A stretch of 64,000 nt of DNA from Bacteroidales bacterium (GCA_022865305.1 JALHSP010000147.1:186001-250000); one strand, 5' to 3'; counted from the first letter of the stretch, positions 29,466 to 38,716 are shown. Numbers and translations: made by a program. Notes: generated by a model from the sequence alone, not told the origin.

Positions 29466-30455
29466 ATGACGATTTCATTACTTATTCCGGTTTGTGATTA
29501 TGACATTATTGCACTTGTTCAAAGCATGAGAACCTGCCTTGAAACAATTCCCGAATTCATTGAAATTCTAATTGGTGATGATGGATCATCTGTTGAGAAC
29601 AGGAATAGATATAAATCACTTGAGGGAGATGGGGTCAGAGTTATTGTTTCTGAAAAGAATATAGGGAGGGCAGCAATAAGAAACAGGCTTGCGCTGGAAG
29701 CCAAAGGTAATTACCTTCTCTTCATCGATGCTGATGCGATGATACCCGGCACTGCTGAAGCTTATATTAGTAAATGGATTCCCATGATGACCATGGCCAG
29801 AGTTATCTCTGGCGGGATTTTATATCACAAAAGTCCTCCTGGCGATCCTGATAAAATCTTAAGATGGAAATATGGGAGGAAAAGAGAACAAAGAAAAGCA
29901 TCCGACAGGAACAAACGTCATAATGCTTCTTTTTCGACTTTCAATGTTCTGATGGACAAGACTATTTTTTCGATGTTGAGATTTAATGAAGAGCTGAAGC
30001 AGTATGGTCATGAAGACACACTTCTCGGTTACCAGTTAAAAAAAGCAGGAATTGAGATACTGCATATTGACAATGGTCTGATACATGAAGGGCTGGAATC
30101 AAACAGAGAATTCATCAATAAAACAAAGCTGGGCATTGAAAACCTCAGTAAACTATATGACGATATAACTGATAAAAGGGCTTTCTCATCAACTGTCAGG
30201 ATACTCAGAATCTATAACAGGATCCGGATTCTCAGGCTTAACTTAGTTCTTGCATATATATTTATAAGATTCAGAGAAAGAATGGAAATCCGGATAGATT
30301 CATCCAATCCTCCTCTATGGTTATTCAGCTTCTACAAGGTGTGTATGTTCTGCACTTTTCGTGAAATTCACTGGAGAAAACAACTAACCATACATTTTAA
30401 TCCAAAATCCTTTATTAAGAATAAAATAATTCATACGAAGACGGAAAATAAATGA
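29466..30455 (+). CDS. Family 2 glycosyltransferase
   Basis: The 329-residue protein has a GT-A fold: the N-terminal nucleotide-binding strand (ISLLIPVCDYD), EILIGDDGSS, then NIGRAAIRNRLA and the metal-binding LLFIDADAM (DxD). The acceptor region has GHEDTLLGYQLKKAG, typical of GT2 enzymes that build polysaccharide or modify surface glycans. The C-terminal 70 residues are basic and partly hydrophobic and may touch the membrane. It stands alone between two convergently oriented genes, so its pathway cannot be inferred. Donor and acceptor are unknown. Confidence 0.88.
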   Translation: MTISLLIPVCDYDIIALVQSMRTCLETIPEFIEILIGDDGSSVENRNRYKSLEGDGVRVIVSEKNIGRAAIRNRLALEAKGNYLLFIDADAMIPGTAEAYISKWIPMMTMARVISGGILYHKSPPGDPDKILRWKYGRKREQRKASDRNKRHNASFSTFNVLMDKTIFSMLRFNEELKQYGHEDTLLGYQLKKAGIEILHIDNGLIHEGLESNREFINKTKLGIENLSKLYDDITDKRAFSSTVRILRIYNRIRILRLNLVLAYIFIRFRERMEIRIDSSNPPLWLFSFYKVCMFCTFREIHWRKQLTIHFNPKSFIKNKIIHTKTENK

Positions 30456-30512
30456 TGCCATTTCATTTATTCGTACACATTTGTCTATTATTGTCAAGGA
30501 ATTTTCTGAATA

Positions 30513-31205
30513 TTAAATATCGATTTTCGACAGATCAATATTTCCGTCGAGTCTTTTTTCACCTCTCAGAATAAACCTGAACCTGTCGGTCATTGTACAA
30601 AGGAAAAAATCAGTTGGAGGGGAAAAATCAATATTTTCAGGTTGAAAAAATCGTTTACCTGCACTTAGTCTTAAATCGGAGATTCTCTTTTCAAAATCTT
30701 CATTCACATTTCTAAGTCCTGCCGCTATCATTTCAGCACAAACAAGGTCTTCATCAGCGGATTCAGCAGCCCGGTAACCCATTGCCACAAGAGATACTAT
30801 TCCCGGATCCAGTGCCCTGATATATTTAACGATTGCACCTGCATTTACGATGCTTCCTGTTAAAACGATATCAGCGTTTTTTGAATTAGTCAATCCGCTG
30901 GTTCCAGCTGTTGTGGTCAGGATCACAGTCTTACCACGAAGGTCGGATTTTATGATCTCAGTAGGGCTGTTTCCAAAGTCAAATCCTTCAATTTTTCTTT
31001 CATTCCTCTCACCCACAAGGACAGAATTCCTGTATTTGCTTTTCAGATTAAATGCTTCTTCAACTTTTGCAGTGGCAATTAATTTTACTGCACCTGCATC
31101 AAATGCATAACATGCTACCGAAAAGGCTCTGAAGACATCTATGATTACCGTGATTCCTCTTGCTTTTTGTGCTCCTTCTGCAAACTCAAGAATCTTAATG
31201 TCCAT
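30513..31205 (-). CDS. comB: 2-phosphosulfolactate phosphatase-like protein
   Basis: The 230-residue protein shows the ComB-family pattern: VIIDVFRAFSVACYAFDAGA near the N terminus, VGERNERKIEGFDFGNSP, the block TTTAGTSGL and DEDLVCAEMIAAGL. ComB removes phosphate from 2-phosphosulfolactate in coenzyme M biosynthesis in methanogens; bacterial homologues are widespread and their real substrate is often unclear. No other coenzyme M or sulfolactate gene is nearby. The gene is flanked by unrelated, oppositely oriented genes. Confidence 0.85.
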   Translation of the reverse strand: MDIKILEFAEGAQKARGITVIIDVFRAFSVACYAFDAGAVKLIATAKVEEAFNLKSKYRNSVLVGERNERKIEGFDFGNSPTEIIKSDLRGKTVILTTTAGTSGLTNSKNADIVLTGSIVNAGAIVKYIRALDPGIVSLVAMGYRAAESADEDLVCAEMIAAGLRNVNEDFEKRISDLRLSAGKRFFQPENIDFSPPTDFFLCTMTDRFRFILRGEKRLDGNIDLSKIDI

Positions 31206-31261
31206 TTCTCAGTTTGTTTTCCGCTGTGAAAATAGTAATTATTTTTATCTGAGGTATTTCG

Positions 31262-31269
31262 TATATTTG
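31262..31269 (+). promoter_or_regulatory. Candidate -7 element for the YihY-family gene
   Basis: TATATTTG matches TAnnTTTG and lies 40 bases before the ATG at 31309. Confidence 0.4.
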
Positions 31270-31308
31270 AACCGGAGAGTCCGGTTGAAACATTTGTAAC
31301 TGACTATT

Positions 31309-32688
31309 ATGAAAGGTGACTTTAAGGCAGACCCTGCATCGTGGGCACTAAATAAGGTCAAAAGTATAAATGATGCCATATGGCATACTCCTCTTTCTGA
31401 ATTATCGAGAAGGAAAAGTTTTCTTATCAGGCATATGAGGATAATTGTTCTGGCTGCCCGTAACTCCTTAAATGACAAAGTATATTTGAGGGCATCAGCA
31501 CTTACATTTTATACGCTTTTGGCTATTATTCCAGTGGCTGCAATAGCCCTGGCTATAGCCAAGGGATTCGGGCTCGATCAGAACCTTGAGTCCATAATTA
31601 CAAATACAAACTTTTTTAAATTATACAGTGAACAACTAACCCCATATCTTGAAAGTGCAAAGAATACAGTTCAGCAGACACGGGGCGGTTATATCGCCGG
31701 AGTGGGAGTCATAATTCTTTTCTGGTCTGTCGTGTCATTGCTTGATCAGATCGAGACCTCTTTCAACCACATCTGGCAGATCTCATCATCCAGACAATGG
31801 TTCAGGAAGTTTACCGATTACCTTACAATCATGCTTATTGCCCCGGTGTTGCTTATACTGTCAAGCAGCATAACTGTATTCGTCTTTTCCGAACTTAACG
31901 ATTTTATGGAGAGGGCTCCCATTCTCCATTCATTTAAATGGTTAATCAGCTTCCTTATAAAGTTTGCTCCCTATTTAATTACCTGGATCACTTTAACATT
32001 GCTATATATCATAATGCCAAACGCAAAGGTCAGCTTCAAATCTGCGCTTATATCGGGTATTATAGCCGGAACTTTCGTGAAGCTTCTTCAATGGTTGTAT
32101 ATCGGCCTTCAATTTGGAATTTCAAAGTTAAGTGCGATATATGGAGGGCTCGCATTTATACCTTTATTACTTATTGTCCTGCAGACAACCTGGATTATAA
32201 TACTTCTCGGAGCTGAACTCTCATTTGCCAACCAGAATATCTCAAGGTACGAATTTGAATCTGTTGCCCTGAATATCAGCCCATTTCGGAAACGCGCAAT
32301 AGTGCTGATGATAATGCATATGATAATCAGAAACTTTGCTATAGGTGAAAAACCGGTAAGCGCTGAAGCAATCGGAAAAACCCTGAAGATACCGGTTCGT
32401 CTCGCAAGGGATATTCTTGAAGATCTGAGCAAGGTGAATCTGGTTTCGGAAATTCATGAGCATGAACATAAACAAAGCCTGTACCAGCCTGCCCTGGATA
32501 TCAATAAACTGACAATAAGCTTTGTATTATCCCGGCTTGACAAAAAAGGCACGGAAAACAGAATTACTCTTAACTATTTACCAGAATTACCCCAAAATAA
32601 GGAATACGACAAAGTGATCGGAATACTTGAGAAATATGAAAATCTGATGGCAAAATCAGATTCCAACATTTTGATCAAAGACCTTTAA
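31309..32688 (+). CDS. YihY/BrkB-family inner-membrane protein
   Basis: The 459-residue protein has an N-terminal cytoplasmic segment, a six-helix membrane core (about residues 50-305) with LRASALTFYTLLAIIPVAA and AIYGGLAFIPLLLIVLQTTW, and a C-terminal winged-helix-like region (about 325-400; EAIGKTLKIPVRLARDILED). The membrane core is the YihY family, once mislabelled ribonuclease BN. Function is unsettled; some members move solutes or lipids. Its last 14 bases overlap the convergent hydrolase gene. Confidence 0.9.
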   Translation: MKGDFKADPASWALNKVKSINDAIWHTPLSELSRRKSFLIRHMRIIVLAARNSLNDKVYLRASALTFYTLLAIIPVAAIALAIAKGFGLDQNLESIITNTNFFKLYSEQLTPYLESAKNTVQQTRGGYIAGVGVIILFWSVVSLLDQIETSFNHIWQISSSRQWFRKFTDYLTIMLIAPVLLILSSSITVFVFSELNDFMERAPILHSFKWLISFLIKFAPYLITWITLTLLYIIMPNAKVSFKSALISGIIAGTFVKLLQWLYIGLQFGISKLSAIYGGLAFIPLLLIVLQTTWIIILLGAELSFANQNISRYEFESVALNISPFRKRAIVLMIMHMIIRNFAIGEKPVSAEAIGKTLKIPVRLARDILEDLSKVNLVSEIHEHEHKQSLYQPALDINKLTISFVLSRLDKKGTENRITLNYLPELPQNKEYDKVIGILEKYENLMAKSDSNILIKDL

Positions 32689-33406
32689 CAGTTATCGTTA
32701 GCTGTTTCTCTTTCTTCGGTCTTATCTTTCTGTGATGCTCAACAAAGCTGATAAAATCAGTATATGATTTCCATTCATGAAAAAAATAATGGGGCAGGGG
32801 TAAAATAATGTGCCTGGTTTCTTTTTCCTTTTTCCAGTAGTTGTTTAAATTATCAGCCGGAAACACCCGGTCAATCTCGCTTATTACAGCATAATCCCAC
32901 CTGATTCCGGATTCTTTTTGTTCCATAATCCGGTTATAAAGCCATCTCAGTTCATCATGGAGTGATTTGATTGTCCGGTGTGGTATCCAGTCCTTGTTTA
33001 ATTCATAAGTTTTCTTATCACCGAACATCCTTAAATAGAACTTCTCCATGTTCTCCTCAGTAATATTATTAAGAGTTCCTTCGAAAATATGAAGAGGAAT
33101 GCCATATTGATCATCAGCGGGTATTGGTGTACCATTTACTGCTATGGTAACATCAGGCATGATGCCGGTTTTTGGTAAAAGGTATTCAGCAGCCCATACC
33201 CCAATTGACCAGCCGATCAGGGTGATCTTTTTATATGTTTTCATCTCCGGCAGAACCAGAGCTTCATCAGCAGAATAGTTGTAAAACAATATGAAGTCAA
33301 AATCATCATTGCATAACGGAGTAAAAATATTTTCATCTGTTCCCCATCCTCCAAATAAAACAACAAGGTGTTTATTCTTTTCTCTTCTTCTGATAAAAGT
33401 CTTCAT
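32675..33406 (-). CDS. BioG/DUF452-like alpha/beta hydrolase
   Basis: The 243-residue protein begins with a strand-turn pattern (LVVLFGGWGTDENIF) and has the nucleophile Ser67 in LIGWSIGVW. The probable acid and base are near SEIDRVFPADN and LPLPHYFF, giving a Ser-Asp-His triad. BioG frees pimeloyl-ACP from its methyl ester in biotin synthesis. In this window no other bio gene is present, so the name is by family resemblance only. Its 3' end overlaps the convergent YihY gene by 14 bases. Confidence 0.65.
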   Translation of the reverse strand: MKTFIRRREKNKHLVVLFGGWGTDENIFTPLCNDDFDFILFYNYSADEALVLPEMKTYKKITLIGWSIGVWAAEYLLPKTGIMPDVTIAVNGTPIPADDQYGIPLHIFEGTLNNITEENMEKFYLRMFGDKKTYELNKDWIPHRTIKSLHDELRWLYNRIMEQKESGIRWDYAVISEIDRVFPADNLNNYWKKEKETRHIILPLPHYFFHEWKSYTDFISFVEHHRKIRPKKEKQLTITVKGL

Positions 33407-33546
33407 TACTCTTTCTGAAAATTAGGAAGGATCTATTGTCAATTCCTTTTATTTCTGAATTAAAGATACTGCAATTATTTAAACACATTAAGTGCTATTA
33501 TTCAAATAAAATTAATTGTATTAATGCCAGACATATTCAAAAAAAA

Positions 33547-33738
33547 TAAGAGGAGGAAGGGTGGTTGTGAAAATCAGGGAGCGGGTTTTATTAATGAGAT
33601 AATTCCCGTGTCTACTGTCTGATAAAAGGATGGAACCACGAAAAGCTGGCGCTAATCCTACGGTTCCGGATGTGAAAGTCAATGTCTGCAATACAATCCT
33701 GTTGATTTTCACTCCCAACCCTTGCTCATCTCCTCTTA
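33547..33738. repeat. MITE-like element with imperfect terminal inverted repeats
   Basis: The 490-base gap between the hydrolase and AraC genes holds an approximately 190-bp unit. Its left end starts TAAGAGGAGGAAGGGTGG and reaches GTGAAAATCA; its right end, read in reverse, starts TAAGAGGAG, then shows AAGGGTTGGGAGTGAAAATC. Nine outer bases match perfectly, with a gap of about six and then about 20 similar bases. Inside, GGAACC and GGTTCC form another stem. No transposase is encoded. A structured RNA is the alternative. A 76-codon minus-strand frame across it looks accidental. Outside the unit I see nothing else in the gap. Confidence 0.5.
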
Positions 33739-33898
33739 ATACCAATAGCATGAGCTTGGTAACAAATATAAATAATAAATTTATATAATCAAATTAAACT
33801 GGGATAAATATGAATCAATTTTTGACGGAGATTGATAAATTATTGATAAAATAATGATTAAATTTGATAAGATACCTGTTTTTTAAAAACTCACCGAC

Positions 33899-34747
33899 AT
33901 GGTTGCTGAACTTGAAAAAATTACATATGATGACGGAGGTGGCTTCAGAGCTGCATATATAAGTGACACTGGCGGCCTGTGGCATTTTCATCCCGAGTTT
34001 GAACTTGTGCTGAATATTAAAAGTAACGGGACACGTATTATAGGTGACAGTGTTGAATTATTTGACCAGTACGACATGGTCTTTATTGCCGGAAACATAC
34101 CACATTCCTGGAACTATTACAAGCACGACAGAACTCTTCCGGATAATCATGGAATTATGGTTAATTTTAAGCTCTCGTCACTTGGTGAGGCCATACTTTC
34201 CCAGCATGAAATGCATAAAGTCAAAGAACTCCTCATTGATGCCGAACGGGGTATCGCCTTTTCTTTTGAAGATGCTAAAAAAGCTGAACCACATCTGGTT
34301 AAGATGATCAATAATAAAGGCATTGATAAAATGATCGATTTTTTCAATGTCTTGAAAATAATTTGTTTATCAGAGAAAAAAGGATTTCTCTGCTCGGAAA
34401 ATTATCGACAGGCATTTGATGAACGAGGAAATAAGAAAATGGCTGATGTATACACTTACATACGGGAAAACTATTTCAAACCGATATCACTGGAAAAAAT
34501 ATCGAAAATAGCAAGGATGAGCCCGTTTACTTTCAGCAGGTTTTTTAAGAAGAATTGTGGTGCCTGTTTTGTCGAATATCTTAATCGCGTCAGAACAAAT
34601 AAAGCATGTTATCTTCTTCGTGAAACAGATTACCAGGTGCACGATATTGCACAAGAATGTGGTTTTGAAAGCATATCGAATTTCAATAAGCAATTCCGGA
34701 AAACAGAGGGACTTTCTCCGAGAGATTACAGAGCACAATTCAAATAA
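33899..34747 (+). CDS. AraC-family transcriptional regulator
   Basis: The 282-residue protein has an N-terminal cupin-like sensor domain (GLWHFHPEFELVLNI, and GNIPHSWNYYKHD) and a C-terminal pair of helix-turn-helix motifs of the AraC type (ISLEKISKIARMSPFTFSRF and VHDIAQECGFESISNFNKQF). It lies 49 bases upstream of two tandem hydro-lyase genes in the same direction and probably controls them; a TAAATTTG -7-like element lies at 33859-33866 ahead of it. The inducer is unknown but may be an organic acid handled by those enzymes, or a sugar. Confidence 0.92.
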   Translation: MVAELEKITYDDGGGFRAAYISDTGGLWHFHPEFELVLNIKSNGTRIIGDSVELFDQYDMVFIAGNIPHSWNYYKHDRTLPDNHGIMVNFKLSSLGEAILSQHEMHKVKELLIDAERGIAFSFEDAKKAEPHLVKMINNKGIDKMIDFFNVLKIICLSEKKGFLCSENYRQAFDERGNKKMADVYTYIRENYFKPISLEKISKIARMSPFTFSRFFKKNCGACFVEYLNRVRTNKACYLLRETDYQVHDIAQECGFESISNFNKQFRKTEGLSPRDYRAQFK

Positions 34748-34796
34748 TCTCTGTCGTTTATTATTCAACAACTCTTATTACTATATATTTGAAAAA

Positions 34797-36611
34797 ATGG
34801 CAATGACCTTGCTTGAAAAAATACTCACTGCACATTCAAAATCCAAAATTGTTCAGCCTGGTGACATTGTTGATATTGAGATCGACGCAAGAGTAGCCCG
34901 TGATTTCGGGGGAGCTAATGTCGTCAGGAATATCAGAGAGCACGGATTGAACATTGACAATCCTGAAAAAACTTTATTTACATTTGATTGTAATCCTACT
35001 GGTTCTGATCAGAAATATGCAGTAAACCAGCATATATGTCGTCTCTTTGCACGGGAATACGGAATTAAAGTATTTGATATTGATGCAGGTATTGGCACAC
35101 ATATCCTTATCGATGAAGGATATGTCGGACCCGGTTCGACTGCCGTATCAACTGATTCCCATGCAAATATACTTGGAGCGGTTGGTGCTTTTGGTCAGGG
35201 CATGGGAGATATGGATATTGCTGCTTCCTGGCATAAAGGCAAAATCTGGTTTAAAGTACCCGGGTCGGTTAAGATGTTACTGAACGGTGATTTACCTGAA
35301 GGAGTCAGTGCAAAAGACATTATTCTGAACCTTCTCGGAATTTTTGGTGCTTACTTTCTCCTGGGGTACTCAATAGAAATGTATGGTCAATCTGTTGACA
35401 GGCTCACCCTTGATGAGAGGATAACAATCTCATCCATGGCAACAGAAATGGGAGCTGTTATAATTTTATTTCCTCCCACCCGGGAGATCATTGATTACTG
35501 CTCAAAGCGTTCAAAACATACATTTAAACCGGTTTATGCTGACACTGATGCTTCTTATGATAAAAAAATTGACATTGATGTGACAAAATTCCGGATAATG
35601 GTCTCTCGTCCCGGAGAACCCCACGACACTGTCAGTGTTTCAGAAGCCGGAGGTCAGAAAATCGATTCGGCATTTATCGGAAGCTGTACAAATGGAAGAA
35701 TGGAAGATATGCATAAAGCAGCTGTAATACTTAATGGGAAGAAGGTGGCACCAGGAGTGGTCCTTAAAATTGTGCCTGCAACAGACCAGGTTTGGAAAAA
35801 ATGCCTTGCCGAAGGATTAATAGAGATATTTAAACAGTCAGGTGCCCTTGTTTCTAATGCCGGATGTGCAGGCTGTGCTTCAGGTCAGGTAGGTCAGAAT
35901 GGACCCGGGGAGATCACAATCAGTACAGGAAACAGAAATTTTCCAGGGAAACAGGGAAAAGGCAGCGTTTATCTTGCTTCGCCTGAAACAGTTGCTGCCT
36001 CTGCTATTGCCGGATTTATTACCACACCTGATAAAATACCCACTCATCCTGCTGTTTTCGAAAAACCAGTGCAACAAACCGGGAAAAATGATTTGGAATC
36101 AGTAAAAAGATCTAAAGTTGAAAAGCCTGAAATTATCAAGGGAAGGATATGGCTTATTCCGGGTGATAATATTGATACCGACATTATCTTTCATAACAGG
36201 TACCTTGCAGTTACCGAAATGAAAGAGATGGGAAAATATACTTTCGATAATCTGAAAGGTTTTGAAGACTTTTCAAAAAAGGCCCTTCCCGGAGATATTG
36301 TTGTGGCTGGCAAAAACTTTGGAAGCGGCAGTTCAAGGCAACAGGCAGTCGATTGCTTTATCTCACTTGGGATTGCAGGTATTATTGCAGAATCCTTTGG
36401 TGCAATTTATGAGAGAAATGCGATCAATGCCGCTTTACCGGTAATTATCTGCAAGTCGATAAAAGAGCTTGACCCGGTTGAAGGTGATATTATAAAAATA
36501 AACCTTAAAACTGGAGAGATGGTGAACCTCAGGAATCAGAAAAACACATCAGCTGAACCTTTTCCGGATGTTCAGTTTGAGATCTATATGAATGGCGGTT
36601 TATTTGGTTAA
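34797..36611 (+). CDS. Fused large-small aconitase-superfamily hydro-lyase A
   Basis: The start is ATG 34797 (MAMTLLEKIL) because the frame upstream overlaps the AraC gene and shows no conserved sequence; this gives 604 residues. The large-subunit region carries [4Fe-4S] ligands Cys297 (GSCTNGR) and Cys357/Cys360 (GCAGCASG). A linker at about 430-445 precedes a small-subunit swivel domain with PGDNIDTDIIF and GSGSSRQQAV. Related enzymes include 3-isopropylmalate dehydratase, homoaconitase and dimethylmalate or methylmalate hydro-lyases, mostly as separate subunits. The Arg in the substrate-binding SSRQQ loop is retained. Substrate cannot be assigned; the neighbouring paralogue implies two steps or two halves of one conversion. 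Confidence 0.85.
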   Translation: MAMTLLEKILTAHSKSKIVQPGDIVDIEIDARVARDFGGANVVRNIREHGLNIDNPEKTLFTFDCNPTGSDQKYAVNQHICRLFAREYGIKVFDIDAGIGTHILIDEGYVGPGSTAVSTDSHANILGAVGAFGQGMGDMDIAASWHKGKIWFKVPGSVKMLLNGDLPEGVSAKDIILNLLGIFGAYFLLGYSIEMYGQSVDRLTLDERITISSMATEMGAVIILFPPTREIIDYCSKRSKHTFKPVYADTDASYDKKIDIDVTKFRIMVSRPGEPHDTVSVSEAGGQKIDSAFIGSCTNGRMEDMHKAAVILNGKKVAPGVVLKIVPATDQVWKKCLAEGLIEIFKQSGALVSNAGCAGCASGQVGQNGPGEITISTGNRNFPGKQGKGSVYLASPETVAASAIAGFITTPDKIPTHPAVFEKPVQQTGKNDLESVKRSKVEKPEIIKGRIWLIPGDNIDTDIIFHNRYLAVTEMKEMGKYTFDNLKGFEDFSKKALPGDIVVAGKNFGSGSSRQQAVDCFISLGIAGIIAESFGAIYERNAINAALPVIICKSIKELDPVEGDIIKINLKTGEMVNLRNQKNTSAEPFPDVQFEIYMNGGLFG

Positions 36612-36642
36612 AACTCCGTGTGATGAAACAAATTAATGAACA

Positions 36643-38418
36643 ATGAAATCACAGACCTTTGCTGAAAAAATATTTAAGGCTCCCACAGGTGCAATAGTCT
36701 TTGCCCGACCTGATATTATCCTTACACACGACAACACATCAAGCATCTTTAAAACATTCCAGAAGATGGGAGGACAAAATGTCGCAAATCCCGATCAGAT
36801 GCTGGTTGTTCTTGATCATAATGCACCTCCGGCCGATGCCAGACTGGCTACTCAATACCAGGAAATAAGGGATATTGTGCGTAAGCAGGGGATCAAAAAG
36901 TTCTATGATTCAGGCAAAGGAATTTGCCATCAGATAATGTCTTATCACGCACAACCGGGAATGCTGATAGTCGGGAGCGATAGTCATACTTCCACAGCCG
37001 GAGCATTTAATGCTTTTGCGGCTGGTATCGATCGTACGGAATCGGCAGGTATATGGAAAAGAGGGGAGACTTGGTTCAGGGTTCCCGAATCATTAAAGAT
37101 ATCTCTTTCCGGCAGGCTGCAGGACGGAGTTTCTGCAAAAGACCTGGCTCTGTGGATAATAGGTATGATAGGATCAGATGGAGCTAACTACCTTTCGATT
37201 GAGTATCATGGTGAAGGTGTAAAATACTTAAACATATCAGACAGGATGACAATAACAAATCTTGCATCGGAAATGGGGGCAAAGAATGCAGTCTTCCCTG
37301 CCGATGATGTTCTTTACAATTTTTTTGGCAGGAAGGTGGAGGGACTATGGGCTGATAGCGGTGCAAAATATTTCGGGGAGATTAATATTGATCTCGATAA
37401 AATCGTTCCCGTTGTGGCAGCCCCGCATAATGTCGATAATGTTAAATCAGCTGCTGAAGTTGCCGGAACCGTAGTGCATGAAGGACTTATCGGAACATGT
37501 ACAAACGGCAGGATAGAGGATTTAAGAATTGCTGCCGGAATATTGAAAGGGAAAACCATTAAAGAAGGTTTCCAGCTTAATATTATACCTGCATCACAGA
37601 AAATATTTCTTCAGGCAATAGAGGAGGGATTGATAACTGCTCTGATAGAAGCAGGAGCAAATATTCTTACTCCCTCCTGCGGACCATGTCTTGGAACAGG
37701 CCAGGGTATTCCTGCAAGCGGTCATACAGTGATTTCAACAGCTAATCGAAATTTCCTGGGAAGAATGGGAAATAAAAATGTGGCAATCTATCTGGCATCA
37801 CCCGCTACTGTTGCCGAATCTGCGTTGGCAGGAGTAATTGCTGATCCCCGGAAGAAGCACCGCGGCAGGAAATTCCCATATAAAGCTGCACAAAGCAAGA
37901 CCTATGAGATTAAACCGGGTGATTTCAGAAAAGCCGGCAATATCTGGAATTATTCTGATGTTGATAATTTCAATACCGACCAGATGTTTGCAGGAAAACA
38001 TACTTATAAAATACTGAGTACAGATCCTGACGCAATATTGCCATTCCTTTTTGCAGATTTTGATCCTGCATTCAGCAGAAATGTCAGTAAAGGAGACATT
38101 ATTATTGCCGGAGAAAATTTCGGTTGTGGAAGCTCAAGGGAACATCCATCAGTCGGACTGGCTTATGCAGGAATAAAAGCTATCATAGTGAAGTCGGTAA
38201 ACAGGATATTCTATCGTTCATCAATTAATCAGGGACTTGCCCTTATTGTTCACAAGGGGGCTGTAGAAGCCTATAAACGCGGGGATAATGTGGATATTAA
38301 TTTCGACCGTGGAGAAATTCTGGTCGGTTCCGCCAGCTTTACATTTGAACCATTACCCGAAAAACTGAAGCAGATCCTTGACAAAAAAGGACTTGTGAAC
38401 TACATGAAATCCTTATAA
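36643..38418 (+). CDS. Fused large-small aconitase-superfamily hydro-lyase B
   Basis: The 591-residue paralogue of the preceding gene, 31 bases downstream, also fuses a large and a small domain. The large part has the conserved VVLDHNAPPA and SDSHTSTAGAFNAFAAG blocks and three cluster ligands, Cys286 (GTCTNGR), Cys346 and Cys349 (PSCGPCLGTG). The C-terminal swivel domain contains YSDVDNFNTDQMFAGKH and GCGSSREHP. The SREHP motif is closer to LeuD/homoaconitase than the SRQQA motif of gene A, so the two enzymes probably act on different acids. No leuA, leuB or other leucine genes are adjacent, which argues against ordinary leucine synthesis. Confidence 0.85.
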   Translation: MKSQTFAEKIFKAPTGAIVFARPDIILTHDNTSSIFKTFQKMGGQNVANPDQMLVVLDHNAPPADARLATQYQEIRDIVRKQGIKKFYDSGKGICHQIMSYHAQPGMLIVGSDSHTSTAGAFNAFAAGIDRTESAGIWKRGETWFRVPESLKISLSGRLQDGVSAKDLALWIIGMIGSDGANYLSIEYHGEGVKYLNISDRMTITNLASEMGAKNAVFPADDVLYNFFGRKVEGLWADSGAKYFGEINIDLDKIVPVVAAPHNVDNVKSAAEVAGTVVHEGLIGTCTNGRIEDLRIAAGILKGKTIKEGFQLNIIPASQKIFLQAIEEGLITALIEAGANILTPSCGPCLGTGQGIPASGHTVISTANRNFLGRMGNKNVAIYLASPATVAESALAGVIADPRKKHRGRKFPYKAAQSKTYEIKPGDFRKAGNIWNYSDVDNFNTDQMFAGKHTYKILSTDPDAILPFLFADFDPAFSRNVSKGDIIIAGENFGCGSSREHPSVGLAYAGIKAIIVKSVNRIFYRSSINQGLALIVHKGAVEAYKRGDNVDINFDRGEILVGSASFTFEPLPEKLKQILDKKGLVNYMKSL

Positions 38419-38445
38419 GTATTACTATTAATAAAAGTGTGTTAC

Positions 38446-38545
38446 CGGTTGCTGGTTGTTGAGTCCCGCACTGCGGGACGAAATCCCGAGAGCGAAGCGA
38501 ATCGGGACTGGTTGCTGGTTTCCCCCTTTGAAGGGGGAGAGGGGG
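38446..38545. repeat. Repeat element with hairpins, upstream of tRNA-Arg
   Basis: GGTTGCTGGTT occurs twice as a direct repeat flanking two hairpins, GTCCCGCACTGCGGGAC and one with arms ATCCCGA and TCGGGA. A third dyad, TCCCCCTTTGAAGGGGGA, follows. No protein is encoded here. Elements with these arms are the kind of intergenic repeats found dispersed in Bacteroidota genomes; copy number could not be tested. Confidence 0.6.
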
Positions 38546-38597
38546 ATGTATTTTCTTGCATCATTTGAAAAATAATGTAATTTTGCAGCCGGAAAAT

Positions 38598-38671
38598 GGT
38601 TCCGTAGCTCAGTTGGATAGAGCAACAGCCTTCTAAGCTGTGGGTCGCGCGTTCGAGTCGCGCCGGAATCA
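38598..38671 (+). tRNA. tRNA-Arg (anticodon TCT)
   Basis: The 74-base sequence folds as a cloverleaf: acceptor arms GGTTCCG and CGGAATC, D-arm region TAGCTCAGTTGGATAGAGCA, anticodon stem ACAGC/GCTGT with loop CTTCTAA (anticodon TCT at 38632-38634) and T-arm with GTTCGAGTC. The discriminator base is A and no CCA is encoded. It probably reads AGA codons. It borders an accessory stretch with phage remnants. Confidence 0.95.
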
Positions 38672-38682
38672 CCCGGTTAATC

Positions 38683-38716
38683 AAGGAGTTAGAGCAGTTT
38701 AACTCCTTTTTTATTT
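38683..38716 (+). terminator. Intrinsic terminator of the tRNA gene
   Basis: AAGGAGTTA and TAACTCCTT pair across a short loop and are followed directly by a T-rich run (TTTTTTATTTT), 12 bases after the tRNA. Confidence 0.85.

Noticed and set aside
30513-31205. Methanogen-type coenzyme M pathway from the ComB homologue
   Set aside because: No other pathway gene is present and bacterial ComB homologues are common without that pathway.
33547-33738. Group II intron remnant
   Set aside because: The GGAACC/GGTTCC stem hinted at domain V, but the GAAA/AGCCG core and the boundary bases do not match.
33521-33751. 76-codon minus-strand frame in the 33.5 kb gap
   Set aside because: It spans the inverted-repeat unit exactly, has no domain pattern and is better explained as non-coding repeat.
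38428-38684. Minus-strand frames across tRNA-Arg
   Set aside because: They run through the tRNA and the hairpin repeat; the repeated sequence creates the open frames.
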